This document shows, piece by piece, positions 52,895-62,479 of a stretch of DNA of 64,000 bases. The stretch spans positions 248,001 to 312,000 of the forward strand of contig NC_013521.1 in the NCBI RefSeq assembly GCF_000024925.1. Direction: 5' to 3'. How positions within the stretch are numbered: position 1 is the stretch's first letter; every line of letters begins with the position of its first letter. The translations under genes and the position numbers were made by a program. The stretch comes from Sanguibacter keddieii DSM 10542 (lineage in GTDB: Bacteria; Actinomycetota; Actinomycetes; Actinomycetales; Cellulomonadaceae). The notes beneath the pieces were generated by a model. It had not been told where the DNA came from. It did not search any database and saw only the letters and a program-made list of their open reading frames with translations.

Positions 52895-53065
52895 ATCGAC
52901 GAGGGTCCTCAGGCTGTCACGTCACGAGCGGGTGGACTCTCCAGATCGCCTCGCTGCCAGCGACGCGAGCGAGGCCCGTCGGTGACAGTGAGACGCCCTC
53001 GTCTTGCAGCGCGGTGCGGTGCCGTCGTCAGGCGGGCACGGGCCGAGGGGATCCTCGGCGGCGCT

Positions 53066-54394
53066 CTACGACGAGCTGACAGGCGCCTCCCACCGCAGCA
53101 ACCGAGCCCCGTGCCCCTCGATGGTCACCGGGATCGCCACGCTCCCCGGCGCCACCCCACGCGCCGCGTCGCTCTGCACCGTCACCTGGTGCGTCGCGAC
53201 CTCCTCGCCGGTCCACAGCTCGCGCACCCGCGCGCTCCCGTCCGTCGGCACCCCGACGTCTCCGGCATCGAGCGCGACGCTCAGCGGCTGAGACCCGAGG
53301 TTGAAGGCCGCGACCCACCCAGCCCCGTCGCTGTCGTCCGCGGTCCACAGCACCAGGTCGCCCTCGCGGAACACCTCCCGCGACCCGCGCGACTCCAGCA
53401 GTGCGAGCACGTCCGCGTTCGTGAACAGCGCGAGCGTCTCGGGCGACGACGTCGGCAGGTCGCCACCGATCATCAGCGGGGACCGCGCGACGACCCACAG
53501 CGTCATCAACGTGACCCGCTCCGCCGCCGTCAGCCGGGAGTCGCGTGGCTCGCCGCGCTCGGCGCGGATGCCGACATGACCGAGCGGCAGCATGTCGCCG
53601 TCGGGCCAGCCGTGCTCGCTCGCGACGGGCGCCCAGCGGGCGAAGCGCGCGAAGTTGGCCTCGACGTCCTCCCACACGTCCCAGAGGTCGTCGCAGATGC
53701 GCCACATGGTCGCGTGCTCGCGCAGGTGGTCGAGGCGGGTGAGCGAGAGGTCGCGCCCGGGGGACAGCGACAGCTCGATCGGGCGGCCGGAGCGCTCGAT
53801 GGCCAGCGAGAACGCCTCGATGTCGGCGGCCTGGTACGGCCAGAGCATGTCGTCGGCCTTGATGAAGTCGACGCCCCACGAGGCGTAGAGCGCGACGACC
53901 GAGTCGTAGTACGCCTGCGCGCCCGGGTGCTCGTGGCGCAGCCCGTCCATGTGCGGGTTCCACTCGCAGCGGTTGGTCTGGTCCGCGACGTCGGCGGCGG
54001 TGACCTCGGTGCCCTCCACGGGCGACGCAGCGCCCGTCGCGAGCCGCGGGATGCCGCGCATCACGTGGATGCCGAACCTCAGCCCGAGGGCGTGGACCTT
54101 CTCGGCGAGCGGCGCGAAGCCCGCGCCGCCGGCCGAGCTCGGGAAGCGCTCGGGGTCGGGTGCGAGGCGACCGAGGTCGTCGAGGTGCAACGGCGCGCCC
54201 TCGTTGTACCCGTGGGACCGGGCGGTCGGGTCGGACCAGTCGATGTCGACGACCACGGTGTCCCAGCCGAAGGGCAGCAGGTGCTGCGCCATGTGCTCGG
54301 CGTTGGCGAGCACCTCGGCCTCCGTGACGGTGGTCCCGTAGCAGTCCCAGCTGTTCCAGCCCATGGGGGGTCGGGGTGACGGCGTCTTTGCCAT
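53066..54394 (-). CDS. GH27 alpha-galactosidase / beta-L-arabinopyranosidase
   Basis: 442 residues, melibiase-type barrel. PPMGWNSWDCYG at the N-terminus, VVVDIDWSDP, nucleophile Asp in GVDFIKADDML, and acid/base Asp in MWRICDDLWD; a C-terminal beta domain follows (LYNLG-like VAAFNLGSQPLSVAL). No signal peptide, so cytoplasmic. Family 27 includes enzymes for alpha-galactosides and for beta-L-arabinopyranosides; the arabinosidase neighbours favour considering the latter. GAGGAG precedes ATG 54394; a LacI operator lies 28 bp upstream. Confidence 0.87.
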   Translation of the reverse strand: MAKTPSPRPPMGWNSWDCYGTTVTEAEVLANAEHMAQHLLPFGWDTVVVDIDWSDPTARSHGYNEGAPLHLDDLGRLAPDPERFPSSAGGAGFAPLAEKVHALGLRFGIHVMRGIPRLATGAASPVEGTEVTAADVADQTNRCEWNPHMDGLRHEHPGAQAYYDSVVALYASWGVDFIKADDMLWPYQAADIEAFSLAIERSGRPIELSLSPGRDLSLTRLDHLREHATMWRICDDLWDVWEDVEANFARFARWAPVASEHGWPDGDMLPLGHVGIRAERGEPRDSRLTAAERVTLMTLWVVARSPLMIGGDLPTSSPETLALFTNADVLALLESRGSREVFREGDLVLWTADDSDGAGWVAAFNLGSQPLSVALDAGDVGVPTDGSARVRELWTGEEVATHQVTVQSDAARGVAPGSVAIPVTIEGHGARLLRWEAPVSSS

Positions 54395-54421
54395 GCGTGA
54401 GCTCCTCGTGAGGGGTGCGGT

Positions 54422-54437
54422 CTGTGAACGTTAACAA
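54422..54437. promoter_or_regulatory. LacI operator between GH27 and lacI
   Basis: CTGTGAACGTTAACAA, identical to 34875-34890. Placed between GH27 and the divergent LacI gene, so it probably represses GH27 and autoregulates. Confidence 0.78.
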
Positions 54438-54573
54438 CCGCGGTCCGATGTGTCACCCCTCCCGGGGGTGGCCCGCGCCCCGGGGCCGGCGAGCGGCATG
54501 CTCCCCACCCGACCGCCGTCTCACCCGCACCCACCCCACGCCGTCGCCCCTGCTCAGCCCTACGATGGAGCCC

Positions 54574-55599
54574 ATGGCAGCGACGATGCGCGATGTTGCG
54601 GCGTTGGCCGGGGTGTCCGTGAAGACCGTGTCGCGTGTCGTCAACCTCGAGCCGCACACCCGCCCCGAGGTGGTCCGCCGCGTCCGCGCGGCCATCGCCG
54701 AGCTCGAGTGGGTCCCCAACGGCAGCGCCCGCACGCTGCGCACCGGGCGGACCGGCGTGATCGGCGTCGGCGTCCCCGAGCTGCGCCGCCCGTACCTGTC
54801 GATGATCACCGAGGCCGTCGTCTCCGAGCTCAACCGCCGCGGGCTCCAGGCGACCGTCGAGCCCACGCACGACCAGCCCGACCGCCTCGCCGCGCTGCTC
54901 GCCGCCCGCGGGCGGCTCTACGACGGGATCGTCCTCATCGGCCCGGCGGCCGACCACCCCACCGACCACCCCGGCGACCCGGACCGCCCGTCCGACGTCC
55001 TCGCGGGCCTGCGCCCGACCGACCCCGTGGTCCTGGTGCACCACGAGCCGACCGTCACGGTCGACTCGGTCGACTCCGACCTCGTCGAGGCCGCGTCGCT
55101 CGTCGCCCGGCACCTCGTGGTGATGGGGCGCTCGCGTCCGGCGCTCGTCGGGCAGGACCGGACGCGCCAGGGCAACCACGCGATGACCGCCGCCCTGGCT
55201 GCCGCGGGGATCGCGCCGGCGGTCCCGCGGGTCGACGGCGTGGTCGGGAGGGCCGACGGTGCACGCGCCGCCCGCGACCTCCTCGCCCGGGCGCCCGAGA
55301 CGGACGCGCTGCTCTGCGGCAGCGACGAGCTCGCCCTCGGCGCGCTCTACGCGCTCGTCGAGGCCGGGGTCGCCGTGCCCGACGACGTCGCGATCATCGG
55401 CTTCGACAACCTCGACGACGCGTCCTTCTCGACGCCGTCGCTCACCACGGTCGACCCCGGGGCGGCCCGGCTCGCCCGCTCCGCCGTCGAGCTGCTCGCC
55501 GACAGGCTCGCAGGCACCGGCGGCGAGACGGCCCGCCGCGTCATCTCGCCGGTCGAGCTGGTGCGCCGCGAGTCGACGCTCGGGGCGGGGCTCCGATGA
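54574..55599 (+). CDS. LacI-family regulator 1
   Basis: 341 residues. HTH MRDVAALAGVSVKTVSRVVN and a periplasmic-binding-like sugar domain (TGVIGVGVPELRRPYLSMI ... ALLCGSDELALGALYAL ... AIIGFDNLDDASFSTPSLTT). ATG 54574 is 7 nt after TACGAT and also has GGAG. Overlaps the second LacI gene (ATGA). Likely ligand for the operator shared by GH27 and GH43 is an arabinose- or galactose-containing sugar. Confidence 0.92.
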   Translation: MAATMRDVAALAGVSVKTVSRVVNLEPHTRPEVVRRVRAAIAELEWVPNGSARTLRTGRTGVIGVGVPELRRPYLSMITEAVVSELNRRGLQATVEPTHDQPDRLAALLAARGRLYDGIVLIGPAADHPTDHPGDPDRPSDVLAGLRPTDPVVLVHHEPTVTVDSVDSDLVEAASLVARHLVVMGRSRPALVGQDRTRQGNHAMTAALAAAGIAPAVPRVDGVVGRADGARAARDLLARAPETDALLCGSDELALGALYALVEAGVAVPDDVAIIGFDNLDDASFSTPSLTTVDPGAARLARSAVELLADRLAGTGGETARRVISPVELVRRESTLGAGLR

Positions 55600-56600
55600 G
55601 GCGGCCCACGCTCGCCGACGTCGCGGCAGTCGCGGGCGTCTCGGCCAAGAGCGTCTCGAACGTGCTGCTCGAGCGGCCCGGCGTCTCGCCCGCGACGCGC
55701 GAGCGCGTCCAGGCGGCCGTGGCCGAGGTCGGCTACGTGGTGAACCAGGCGGGGCGCGGCCTGGTGTCCGGGCGCACGGGCCGCGTCGCCGTCGTGGTGC
55801 CGATGCTCTACCAGCCGTACTTCGCGGAGATGGCCGAGCGGGCGATCCTCGCCCTCGAGGCGCACGGCTACACGACGACGCTGCGCATCGCCCCGGACAT
55901 CGAGGCCGAGCGCGCCGCGGTGCTCGGCACCAGCACGCCCGACGTCGACGGGGTCATCATCTGCCCGCACGAGTTCGTCGACGAGATGATCGAGGGCGTG
56001 ACGCTCAGCCGTCCCGTCGTGCAGCTCGGCGGCAAGCCGATCGACCGGCTGGACTGCGTCGTCATGGGGGAGCGCGAGGGCGCGTACCTCGCGGCGCGTC
56101 ACCTGCTCGAGTCGGGCCGTCGGCGGATCGCCCTCGTGTGGAACTCGCCCGACGGCGAGCTGCCGTCCGGCGACCGCTACGACGGCTACCGGCAGGCCAT
56201 CGGGGAGTTCGGCGTCGCGCTCGACCCGTCGCTCTACGCGAGCGGCTCCGATTGGGACCGCCGCACCTCGGGCTACGAGGCGATGGTCGCGCTGCTGCGA
56301 TCCGGGGTGCGCTTCGACGCGGCGCTGTGCGTCAACGACGCGATCGCCGTAGGAGCGCTGCGCGCGCTGCGCAGCCACGGCCGACGGGTCCCCGAGGACG
56401 TCGCCGTGACCGGCTTCGACGCGACCGACGAGGGTGAGTTCACCGTCCCGTCGCTCACCTCGGTCAGCCCCCGCAAGCCCGAGATGGTCGAGCGCGCCGT
56501 GTCGATGCTCGTCGAGCGCATGGACGGCCTCGAGGGCCCGGGTCGCCACGTCCACACCGGCGCCGACCTCGTCGTCCGGGACTCGACCACCTCCACCTGA
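55596..56600 (+). CDS. LacI-family regulator 2
   Basis: 334 residues. HTH LADVAAVAGVSAKSVSNVLL, sugar-binding domain with VAVVVPMLYQPYFAEMAER, ALCVNDAIAVGALRAL and VTGFDATDEGEFTVPSLT. Two adjacent, overlapping LacI genes suggest each controls a different part of the locus; this one precedes GH127 and may use the candidate site at 56750. A palindromic repeat follows its stop. Confidence 0.92.
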   Translation: MRRPTLADVAAVAGVSAKSVSNVLLERPGVSPATRERVQAAVAEVGYVVNQAGRGLVSGRTGRVAVVVPMLYQPYFAEMAERAILALEAHGYTTTLRIAPDIEAERAAVLGTSTPDVDGVIICPHEFVDEMIEGVTLSRPVVQLGGKPIDRLDCVVMGEREGAYLAARHLLESGRRRIALVWNSPDGELPSGDRYDGYRQAIGEFGVALDPSLYASGSDWDRRTSGYEAMVALLRSGVRFDAALCVNDAIAVGALRALRSHGRRVPEDVAVTGFDATDEGEFTVPSLTSVSPRKPEMVERAVSMLVERMDGLEGPGRHVHTGADLVVRDSTTST

Positions 56601-56611
56601 CGCCGTCCCAT

Positions 56612-56678
56612 CTCATGCCCGAGGCGCGCCCACGCGCCCCTCTAGGGAGGGCTGTGCGCACGCGCCACGAGCATGAGG
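56612..56678. repeat. Dispersed palindromic repeat, copy 4
   Basis: Arms CTCATGCCCGAGGCGCGCCC and the matching GCGCGCCACGAGCATGAG-like right arm (two or three mismatches) around CCCCTCTAGGGAGGG. Starts 12 bp after the second LacI stop. Confidence 0.85.
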
Positions 56679-56749
56679 GCGGGCGCGCTCGGTGTGGTTG
56701 CGCGCGGTGGGTCTCGGTCTCGTCACGTCTGGATCTCGTTCTTGTCTCA

Positions 56750-56769
56750 TGGTTGACAACGCTGAACCA
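56750..56769. promoter_or_regulatory. Candidate LacI site upstream of GH127
   Basis: TGGTT-GACAACGCTG-AACCA: 5-bp perfect outer arms with a CG-centred core (ACAACGCTG) reminiscent of LacI operators but different from the GH27/GH43 site. About 50 bp before the GH127 start. Confidence 0.45.
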
Positions 56770-56818
56770 ACGGGTCCAGACTCCAGTCAGCCACTTCAAC
56801 GATGAAGGACCTGAACCC

Positions 56819-58750
56819 GTGACAGCTCTTCCTGCTCCCACGACCGCGCCCCTCGCGAGCGCCGCACCGGCACTGCCGGTCGCCGACGTCGCCGCGCACC
56901 GCCCGCTCGACCTGCGCTCCGTCCGCCTCACCACCGGGACCCTCGCCGACTGGCAGACGCTCAACGCCGCCGCGACCATCCCGCACTGCATCGAGAACCT
57001 CGAGACCTCCGGCGTCATCGACAACCTGCGCCGCGTGGTCGGGGAGTCGGGCGCCGAGTACCGGGGCTTCGTCTTCGCCGACTCGGACCTCTACAAGGTC
57101 ATCGAGGCCGTCGCGTGGGAGATCGCCCGCACCGGCACCACCGAGCACGACGCCTGGCTCGACAGCGTGATCGGCCTGGTGGGCCGCGCGCAGGAGCCCA
57201 GCGGCTACGTCATGAGCTGGATCCAGGGCGTGCACCCGGAGAAGAAGTTCGCCGAGCTCGAGTGGACCCACGAGATGTACGTGCTGGGCCACATGGTCCA
57301 GGCGGCCGTCGCCCTCGACCGCGCCAACGGGCGCCACGACCTGCTCGACATCGCCCGGGCGTTCGTCGACCTCGTCGACCGCCGCTTCGGCCCCGGCCGC
57401 GACGACGGCATCTGCGGGCACCCCGAGATCGAGACCGCCCTCGTCGAGCTCTACCGCCACACCGGCGAGCAGCGGTACCTCACCCTCGCCGTGCGGATGA
57501 TCGACCTGCGCGGCACCGGCCTGCTCAAGGTCGGCGGCCTCGGTGCCCGGTACTTCCAGGACCACGCGCCGGTCCGCGAGGCGTCCGACGCCGTCGGGCA
57601 CGCCGTCCGCCAGCTGTACCTCAACGCCGGGGTCACCGACGCGTTCCTCGAGAACGGCGACGCGACGCTCCTGACCGCGATGGACGCCCAGTGGTCGAGC
57701 GTGCACGAGCGCAAGATGTACCTGTCCGGGGCCTTCGGCTCGCGGCACCGCGACGAGGCCTTCGGCGACGACTACGAGCTCCCGAGCGAGCGCGCCTACG
57801 CCGAGACCTGCGCGACCATCGCCGACCTGCACTGGACCTGGCGCATGCTGCTCGCCGGCGGCACCGCGGGCACCGCGGCCTACGCCGAGACCATCGAGCG
57901 CGAGGTGCACAACGCCCTCGCCGCGTCGATCGACGCCACCGGCACCAAGTTCTTCTACTCCAACCCGCTCCAGCAGCGCCCGGACCGGTTCTCCGAGGAG
58001 AACGCCCCGCGCGAGCGCACCCCCTGGTACGCCTGCGCCTGCTGCCCGCCGAACATCGCGCGGACCGTCGCGCAGATGTCGTCGTACGTCGCGTCGACCA
58101 CCGGCGGTTCGGAGTCTGGCGGAGACGCTCCCGGCGAGCTGTGGCTGCACCAGATCGCCGCCGCGGAAATCGACCTCCCCGGCCACCTCGGCGATGGGGT
58201 GCTGCGCGTCGAGACCACGTACCCGGCGGGCGCGACCGTCGAGATCACCGTGCACGGCCGCGTCGAGCCTGGCGCTCGCCTCGCGGTCCGCGTACCGAGC
58301 TGGTCGGCAGCGAGCACGCTCACGACGCCCGACGGGCCGGTCGCCGCGGACGACGACGGCTACGCGCACGTCGACCTCGCCGAGGGCGCGACGTACACGC
58401 TCGAGCTCGACGTCACCCCACGCTGGACGCGCGGTCACCACAAGGTGGACGCCGTGCGCGGGTGCCTCGCCCTCGAGCGCGGGCCCGTCGTCTTCTGCAT
58501 CGAGCAGGCCAGCCTGCCCGAGGGAGCGATCGTCGACGACCTCGTCCTCACCGCCGACGCACCCGTCGAGGTCGGGCCGCGCGAGCTGCACGTCACCGTG
58601 ACCACCGCGTCGGCCACCGGCGGTCTCTACACAGCGCCGGGCGACACGACGTCCGACGCCCAGACCTTCACCGTCCCGGCCATCCCGTTCTCCACCTGGG
58701 GCAACGCTGCCCCGGGCGCGATGCGGGTGTGGCTGCCCACCCAGACCTGA
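56819..58750 (+). CDS. GH127 beta-L-arabinofuranosidase
   Basis: 643 residues, (alpha/alpha)6-barrel. The zinc-thiolate active site of family 127 is visible: Glu and Cys in YAETCATIADLHW and the cysteine cluster in WYACACCPPNIARTV. Other family blocks: FVFADSDLYKVIEA, EPSGYVMSWIQG, CGHPEIETALVELYR, SDAVGHAVRQLYL. It removes beta-linked L-arabinofuranose, as on hydroxyproline-rich plant glycoproteins or arabinan. No signal peptide. GTG 56819 is chosen for AAGGAC spacing; earlier codons in the frame cross the repeat and operator. Confidence 0.9.
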   Translation: MTALPAPTTAPLASAAPALPVADVAAHRPLDLRSVRLTTGTLADWQTLNAAATIPHCIENLETSGVIDNLRRVVGESGAEYRGFVFADSDLYKVIEAVAWEIARTGTTEHDAWLDSVIGLVGRAQEPSGYVMSWIQGVHPEKKFAELEWTHEMYVLGHMVQAAVALDRANGRHDLLDIARAFVDLVDRRFGPGRDDGICGHPEIETALVELYRHTGEQRYLTLAVRMIDLRGTGLLKVGGLGARYFQDHAPVREASDAVGHAVRQLYLNAGVTDAFLENGDATLLTAMDAQWSSVHERKMYLSGAFGSRHRDEAFGDDYELPSERAYAETCATIADLHWTWRMLLAGGTAGTAAYAETIEREVHNALAASIDATGTKFFYSNPLQQRPDRFSEENAPRERTPWYACACCPPNIARTVAQMSSYVASTTGGSESGGDAPGELWLHQIAAAEIDLPGHLGDGVLRVETTYPAGATVEITVHGRVEPGARLAVRVPSWSAASTLTTPDGPVAADDDGYAHVDLAEGATYTLELDVTPRWTRGHHKVDAVRGCLALERGPVVFCIEQASLPEGAIVDDLVLTADAPVEVGPRELHVTVTTASATGGLYTAPGDTTSDAQTFTVPAIPFSTWGNAAPGAMRVWLPTQT

Positions 58751-58962
58751 CGGCCCGGCTCTCCGGGGCCGGTCCGCCGCACCGCACGACCGCTCGACTG
58801 CTGGACTGCACGACCACTGACCGCTCGACCGAAGTGCCGCACCGCCGCTGTACCTCTCGACCGTTGTACCTCTGCCGTACCCGCTCAACCCCCGCTGCAC
58901 CCCACTGCACTGCTGCACACCCACCCGCGCCAGCGTCGGCGCGTGTCTCAAGGAGGAGACCC

Positions 58963-60576
58963 ATGTCCCAGCACCGAAGCGCCCGATCGCGGAAGGCCGC
59001 GGTCACCGTGGCATTCATGGCGACGGCGTCCCTGGTCCTGTCCGCCTGCGGCGGGGGAGGCTCCGAGGCCGGCTCCGGCGACGGCAACGAGGTGACGATC
59101 CTCGTGACCAAGCACCCGCTCACCAAGCCGATGAGCGAGATGGCCTGGGTCACCGAGCTCGAGGAGAAGGCCGACGTCACGATCCGCTGGGAAGAGGTCT
59201 CGGCCGACTGGGACCAGAAGAAGAACCCGCTACTGGCCGCCGGTGACGTGCCCGACCTCATCATCGGCCCGAACGCGATCACCGACTCCGACCTCGCGAC
59301 CTTCGGCACGCTCTTCGAGGACCTGGGCGACGACATGGAGGCCCTGCCCAACGTGCAGGCGATGTTCGACGAGGTCGACGGTGCGCAGGCCATGGCCACG
59401 TCGCTCGAGGGCCCGGTGTACTCGCTGCCGTCGTACAAGCGGTTCTGGCCGCAGGCGATCACGCACCAGTACATCAACCAGCAGTGGCTCGACACCCTCG
59501 GCCTCGAGGCCCCGACCACCTGGGACGAGCTGTACGACGTGCTCGTCGCCTTCAAGGAGGGCGACCCCAACGGCAACGGCCAGGCGGACGAGATCCCCCT
59601 CGACTTCTCGCCGGTGGGCACCACGGGCTTCGGGTACTTCCAGCCGACGGCGCTGCTCGGCAGCACGGGCATGACCATCTCGGGCGGTGGCGGCTCGGGG
59701 ATCTTCGTCGAGGACGGCACGGTCGCGAACTTCTTCGTGGACGAGCGCTACAAGGACGTCGTGGCGTTCCTCAACCGCTGCTGGGAGGCCGGGCTCATCA
59801 GCGAGGAGGCCTTCACGCAGGACTACTCGACGTACCAGTCGGTGGCTCGCGGCACGGGCGACGAGGCCCGTGTCGGGTTCTCGTGGGGCTGGTCCGGCTC
59901 GGACCGCTTCGGCCCAGGCGTGTACGAGCAGTACGCGCCGATGGCACCGCTGATGGCCGAGGCCGGCCAGTCGGCCGACCCGTCGTGGTCCTACGACTAC
60001 GAGAACCTCACGCGCAACCACCTGACCATGTCGGCGCAGGCGGCCAACAAGGACGCCGTGCTGCGCGTCGTCAACGAGCTGTACAGCGCGGACACCTCCA
60101 TGCAGGAGCTCTTCGGGGACATCGGACCCAACGTCGAGAAGGTCTCGGACACCGAGTACAAGGTGCTGCCGCCCGCGGACGCGAACCTCGACCCGTCGAC
60201 GTGGAAGTGGACGTCGTCCCTCGCGGACAACGGGGCGTTCTACATCCGTGAGGACGCCGAGGTCGAGCTGCCGAGCGACCTCGCCGAGGCCGTCGAGGAC
60301 GCCGTGCCGCTGCAGCCCGCCTTCGACGCGCTCGACGTCGATGCGAACGTGTGGCCCGGACCGTTCATCAAGATGTCGTCCGAGGACCTCAGCACCATCT
60401 CGCTCAACAACACCGCGATCTTCGGTGTCGCGATGCCCAAGTTCGCCGAGTGGATCACCTCCGGCGGCGTCGAGGAGCAGTGGGACGACTACGTCGCGCA
60501 GCTCGAGACGCTGGGTGTCACGCAGAACGACGAGCTGCACCAGAAGTACTACGACGACTACATCGCGTCGAAGTAG
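58963..60576 (+). CDS. ABC importer sugar-binding lipoprotein (LplA-like)
   Basis: 537 residues. Signal peptide with lipobox LVLSACGGG, then a family 1 solute-binding fold (VPDLIIGPNAITDSDLAT, WLDTLGLEAPTTWDELYDVL, a calcium-loop-like GDPNGNGQADEIP). Captures oligosaccharides for the two permeases downstream. Very strong AAGGAGGAG before the ATG. The 212 bp upstream are C-rich, low-complexity, with no clear operator. Confidence 0.9.
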   Translation: MSQHRSARSRKAAVTVAFMATASLVLSACGGGGSEAGSGDGNEVTILVTKHPLTKPMSEMAWVTELEEKADVTIRWEEVSADWDQKKNPLLAAGDVPDLIIGPNAITDSDLATFGTLFEDLGDDMEALPNVQAMFDEVDGAQAMATSLEGPVYSLPSYKRFWPQAITHQYINQQWLDTLGLEAPTTWDELYDVLVAFKEGDPNGNGQADEIPLDFSPVGTTGFGYFQPTALLGSTGMTISGGGGSGIFVEDGTVANFFVDERYKDVVAFLNRCWEAGLISEEAFTQDYSTYQSVARGTGDEARVGFSWGWSGSDRFGPGVYEQYAPMAPLMAEAGQSADPSWSYDYENLTRNHLTMSAQAANKDAVLRVVNELYSADTSMQELFGDIGPNVEKVSDTEYKVLPPADANLDPSTWKWTSSLADNGAFYIREDAEVELPSDLAEAVEDAVPLQPAFDALDVDANVWPGPFIKMSSEDLSTISLNNTAIFGVAMPKFAEWITSGGVEEQWDDYVAQLETLGVTQNDELHQKYYDDYIASK

Positions 60577-60585
60577 GGGCTCGTC

Positions 60586-61560
60586 ATGGCACTGACGCTG
60601 GACAAGCCACCGAAGACCGCGAAGGTGGCGAAGAACGGGAAGCCGACCGGGGCCGGCCCGCGGGTGAAGCGGCACTTCTCGCGGCAGTGGCAGCTGTGGG
60701 TCATGCTGCTGCCCGCCATCGGGTTCACCGCGCTGTTCGCCTACGGGCCCATGTACGGGATCCAGCTGGCGTTCCGGGAGTTCGACTTCACCAAGGGGCT
60801 CACCGGCGGTGAGTGGGTCGGCCTGAAGTACTTCACCAAGTTCTTCGAGTCGCCCCAGTTCTGGACGCTCATGCGGAACACCGCGACCATCAGCCTCACG
60901 ACGCTGGTGTTCGGGTTCGTCGCACCGATCATCCTCGCGATCCTGGTCAACCAGGTGATCAGCCGGCGTCGCAAGCGGTTCACGCAGACCGCGACGTACC
61001 TGCCGCACTTCATCTCGATCGTCGTGATCGTCGGCATGCTGCAGGTGTTCCTGTCGCCGAGCACGGGCCTCATCACGCGGTTCCTCGGGTTCTTCGGGAT
61101 CGAGGGGGTCAACTTCCTCGGGAGCACCAGCACCTTCGTGCCGGTGTACGTGATCTCCGAGGTGTGGCAGCACTGCGGGTGGAACTCGATCATCTACCTC
61201 GCGGCGCTGGCCGGCGTGAACACGCAGCTGTACGAGGCGGCGCGGATCGACGGGGCCAACAGGTTCCAGGTGATCCGGCACATCGACTTCCCGGCGCTGG
61301 TGCCGACGATGGTCGTGCTGCTCATCCTCAACATGGGCGGTGTGCTCAACGCGGGCTTCGAGAAGATCTTCCTCATGCAGAACACGCTGAACCTCCCCGT
61401 CTCGGAGGTGATCTCGACCTACGTGTACAAGATCGGGATCATCGGCTCGCAGTTCAGCTACTCCACGGCGATCGGGCTGTTCAACACGGCCATCAACTTC
61501 ACGTTCTTGGTGATCACCAACCAGATCGCCAAACGCGTCTCCAACACGAGCCTGTGGTGA
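60586..61560 (+). CDS. ABC sugar permease (LplB-like)
   Basis: 324 residues, six membrane segments, with the EAA loop EAARIDGANRFQVIRHIDFP that contacts the ATPase. LplB/YtcP-type importers belong to oligosaccharide systems that share a genome-encoded multi-sugar ATPase (MsmK/MsiK type); no ATPase gene is in this locus. Starts 9 bp after the binding-protein stop. Confidence 0.92.
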   Translation: MALTLDKPPKTAKVAKNGKPTGAGPRVKRHFSRQWQLWVMLLPAIGFTALFAYGPMYGIQLAFREFDFTKGLTGGEWVGLKYFTKFFESPQFWTLMRNTATISLTTLVFGFVAPIILAILVNQVISRRRKRFTQTATYLPHFISIVVIVGMLQVFLSPSTGLITRFLGFFGIEGVNFLGSTSTFVPVYVISEVWQHCGWNSIIYLAALAGVNTQLYEAARIDGANRFQVIRHIDFPALVPTMVVLLILNMGGVLNAGFEKIFLMQNTLNLPVSEVISTYVYKIGIIGSQFSYSTAIGLFNTAINFTFLVITNQIAKRVSNTSLW

Positions 61561-61570
61561 AGGGAAACCC

Positions 61571-62479
61571 ATGAGCACGCTCACACGCCTGAGGAGCCGC
61601 ACGCCCGGCGACATCGCCTTCACGGTGCTCGTCTCGGTGTCCCTCGTGGTCATCGTCTTCGTGACGCTGTACCCGATCTACTTCGTCATGATCGCCTCGA
61701 TCAGCGCACCCGCGCTGGTGCAGTCGGGCGACGTGTCGTTCATCCCCAAGGGCATCAACTGGTTCGGGTACGAGCAGATCCTCAATGACTCCCGCATCTG
61801 GAACGGCTACAAGAACACGCTCATCTACACGGTGCTCGGCACGGCCGTGAACATGCTCGTGACGATCCCGGCGGCGTACGCGCTGTCGCGTCGCGACTTC
61901 GCGGCCCGTCGTCCGCTCATGCTGTTCTTCGCCTTCACGATGTTCTTCAACGGCGGTCTGATCCCCACGTACATGCTGTACAAGGAGATCGGCCTGCTGA
62001 ACAACATGTGGGTGTTCATCCTGCCGTCGGCCCTCAACGTCTACAACCTCATCATCGCGAGGGCGTTCTACGAGCACTCGCTGCCCGAGGAGCTCTACGA
62101 GGCGGCGACGCTGGACGGGGCCAACCACTTCCAGTTCTTCTTCAAGATGGCGATCCCGCTGTCGAAGGCGATCCTGTCGGTGATCATGCTCTACTACATC
62201 GTCCAGCACTGGAACGACTTCTTCACCGGTCTCATCTTCATCCGGGACTACGACAAGCAGCCGCTGCAGATCGTGCTGCGCGACATCCTCATCTCGAACA
62301 CGGCGTTCGCCGGCGGAGCAGGTGGTGCCGGTGGCACGGGTGGCGGGTACGGGCAGCAGTTCGCGGACCAGATCAAGTACGGCGTCATCGTGGTGTCCAC
62401 GCTGCCGGTGATCATCCTCTACCCCTTCTTGCAGAAGTACTTCGAGAAGGGCGTCATGATCGGGTCGGTGAAGGGATGA
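61571..62479 (+). CDS. ABC sugar permease (LplC/YtcP-like)
   Basis: 302 residues, six membrane segments, EAA loop EAATLDGANHFQFFFKMAIP. A Gly/Ala-rich external insert (GGAGGAGGTGGGYGQQFADQ) precedes the last helix, longer than in many homologues. Its stop overlaps the DUF624 start (ATGA). Confidence 0.92.
   Translation: MSTLTRLRSRTPGDIAFTVLVSVSLVVIVFVTLYPIYFVMIASISAPALVQSGDVSFIPKGINWFGYEQILNDSRIWNGYKNTLIYTVLGTAVNMLVTIPAAYALSRRDFAARRPLMLFFAFTMFFNGGLIPTYMLYKEIGLLNNMWVFILPSALNVYNLIIARAFYEHSLPEELYEAATLDGANHFQFFFKMAIPLSKAILSVIMLYYIVQHWNDFFTGLIFIRDYDKQPLQIVLRDILISNTAFAGGAGGAGGTGGGYGQQFADQIKYGVIVVSTLPVIILYPFLQKYFEKGVMIGSVKG

Noticed and set aside
57115-58962. Upstream extension of the sugar-binding protein gene
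   Set aside because: The frame is open far upstream through the GH127 gene, but lipobox signal peptide and AAGGAGGAG fix the start at 58963.
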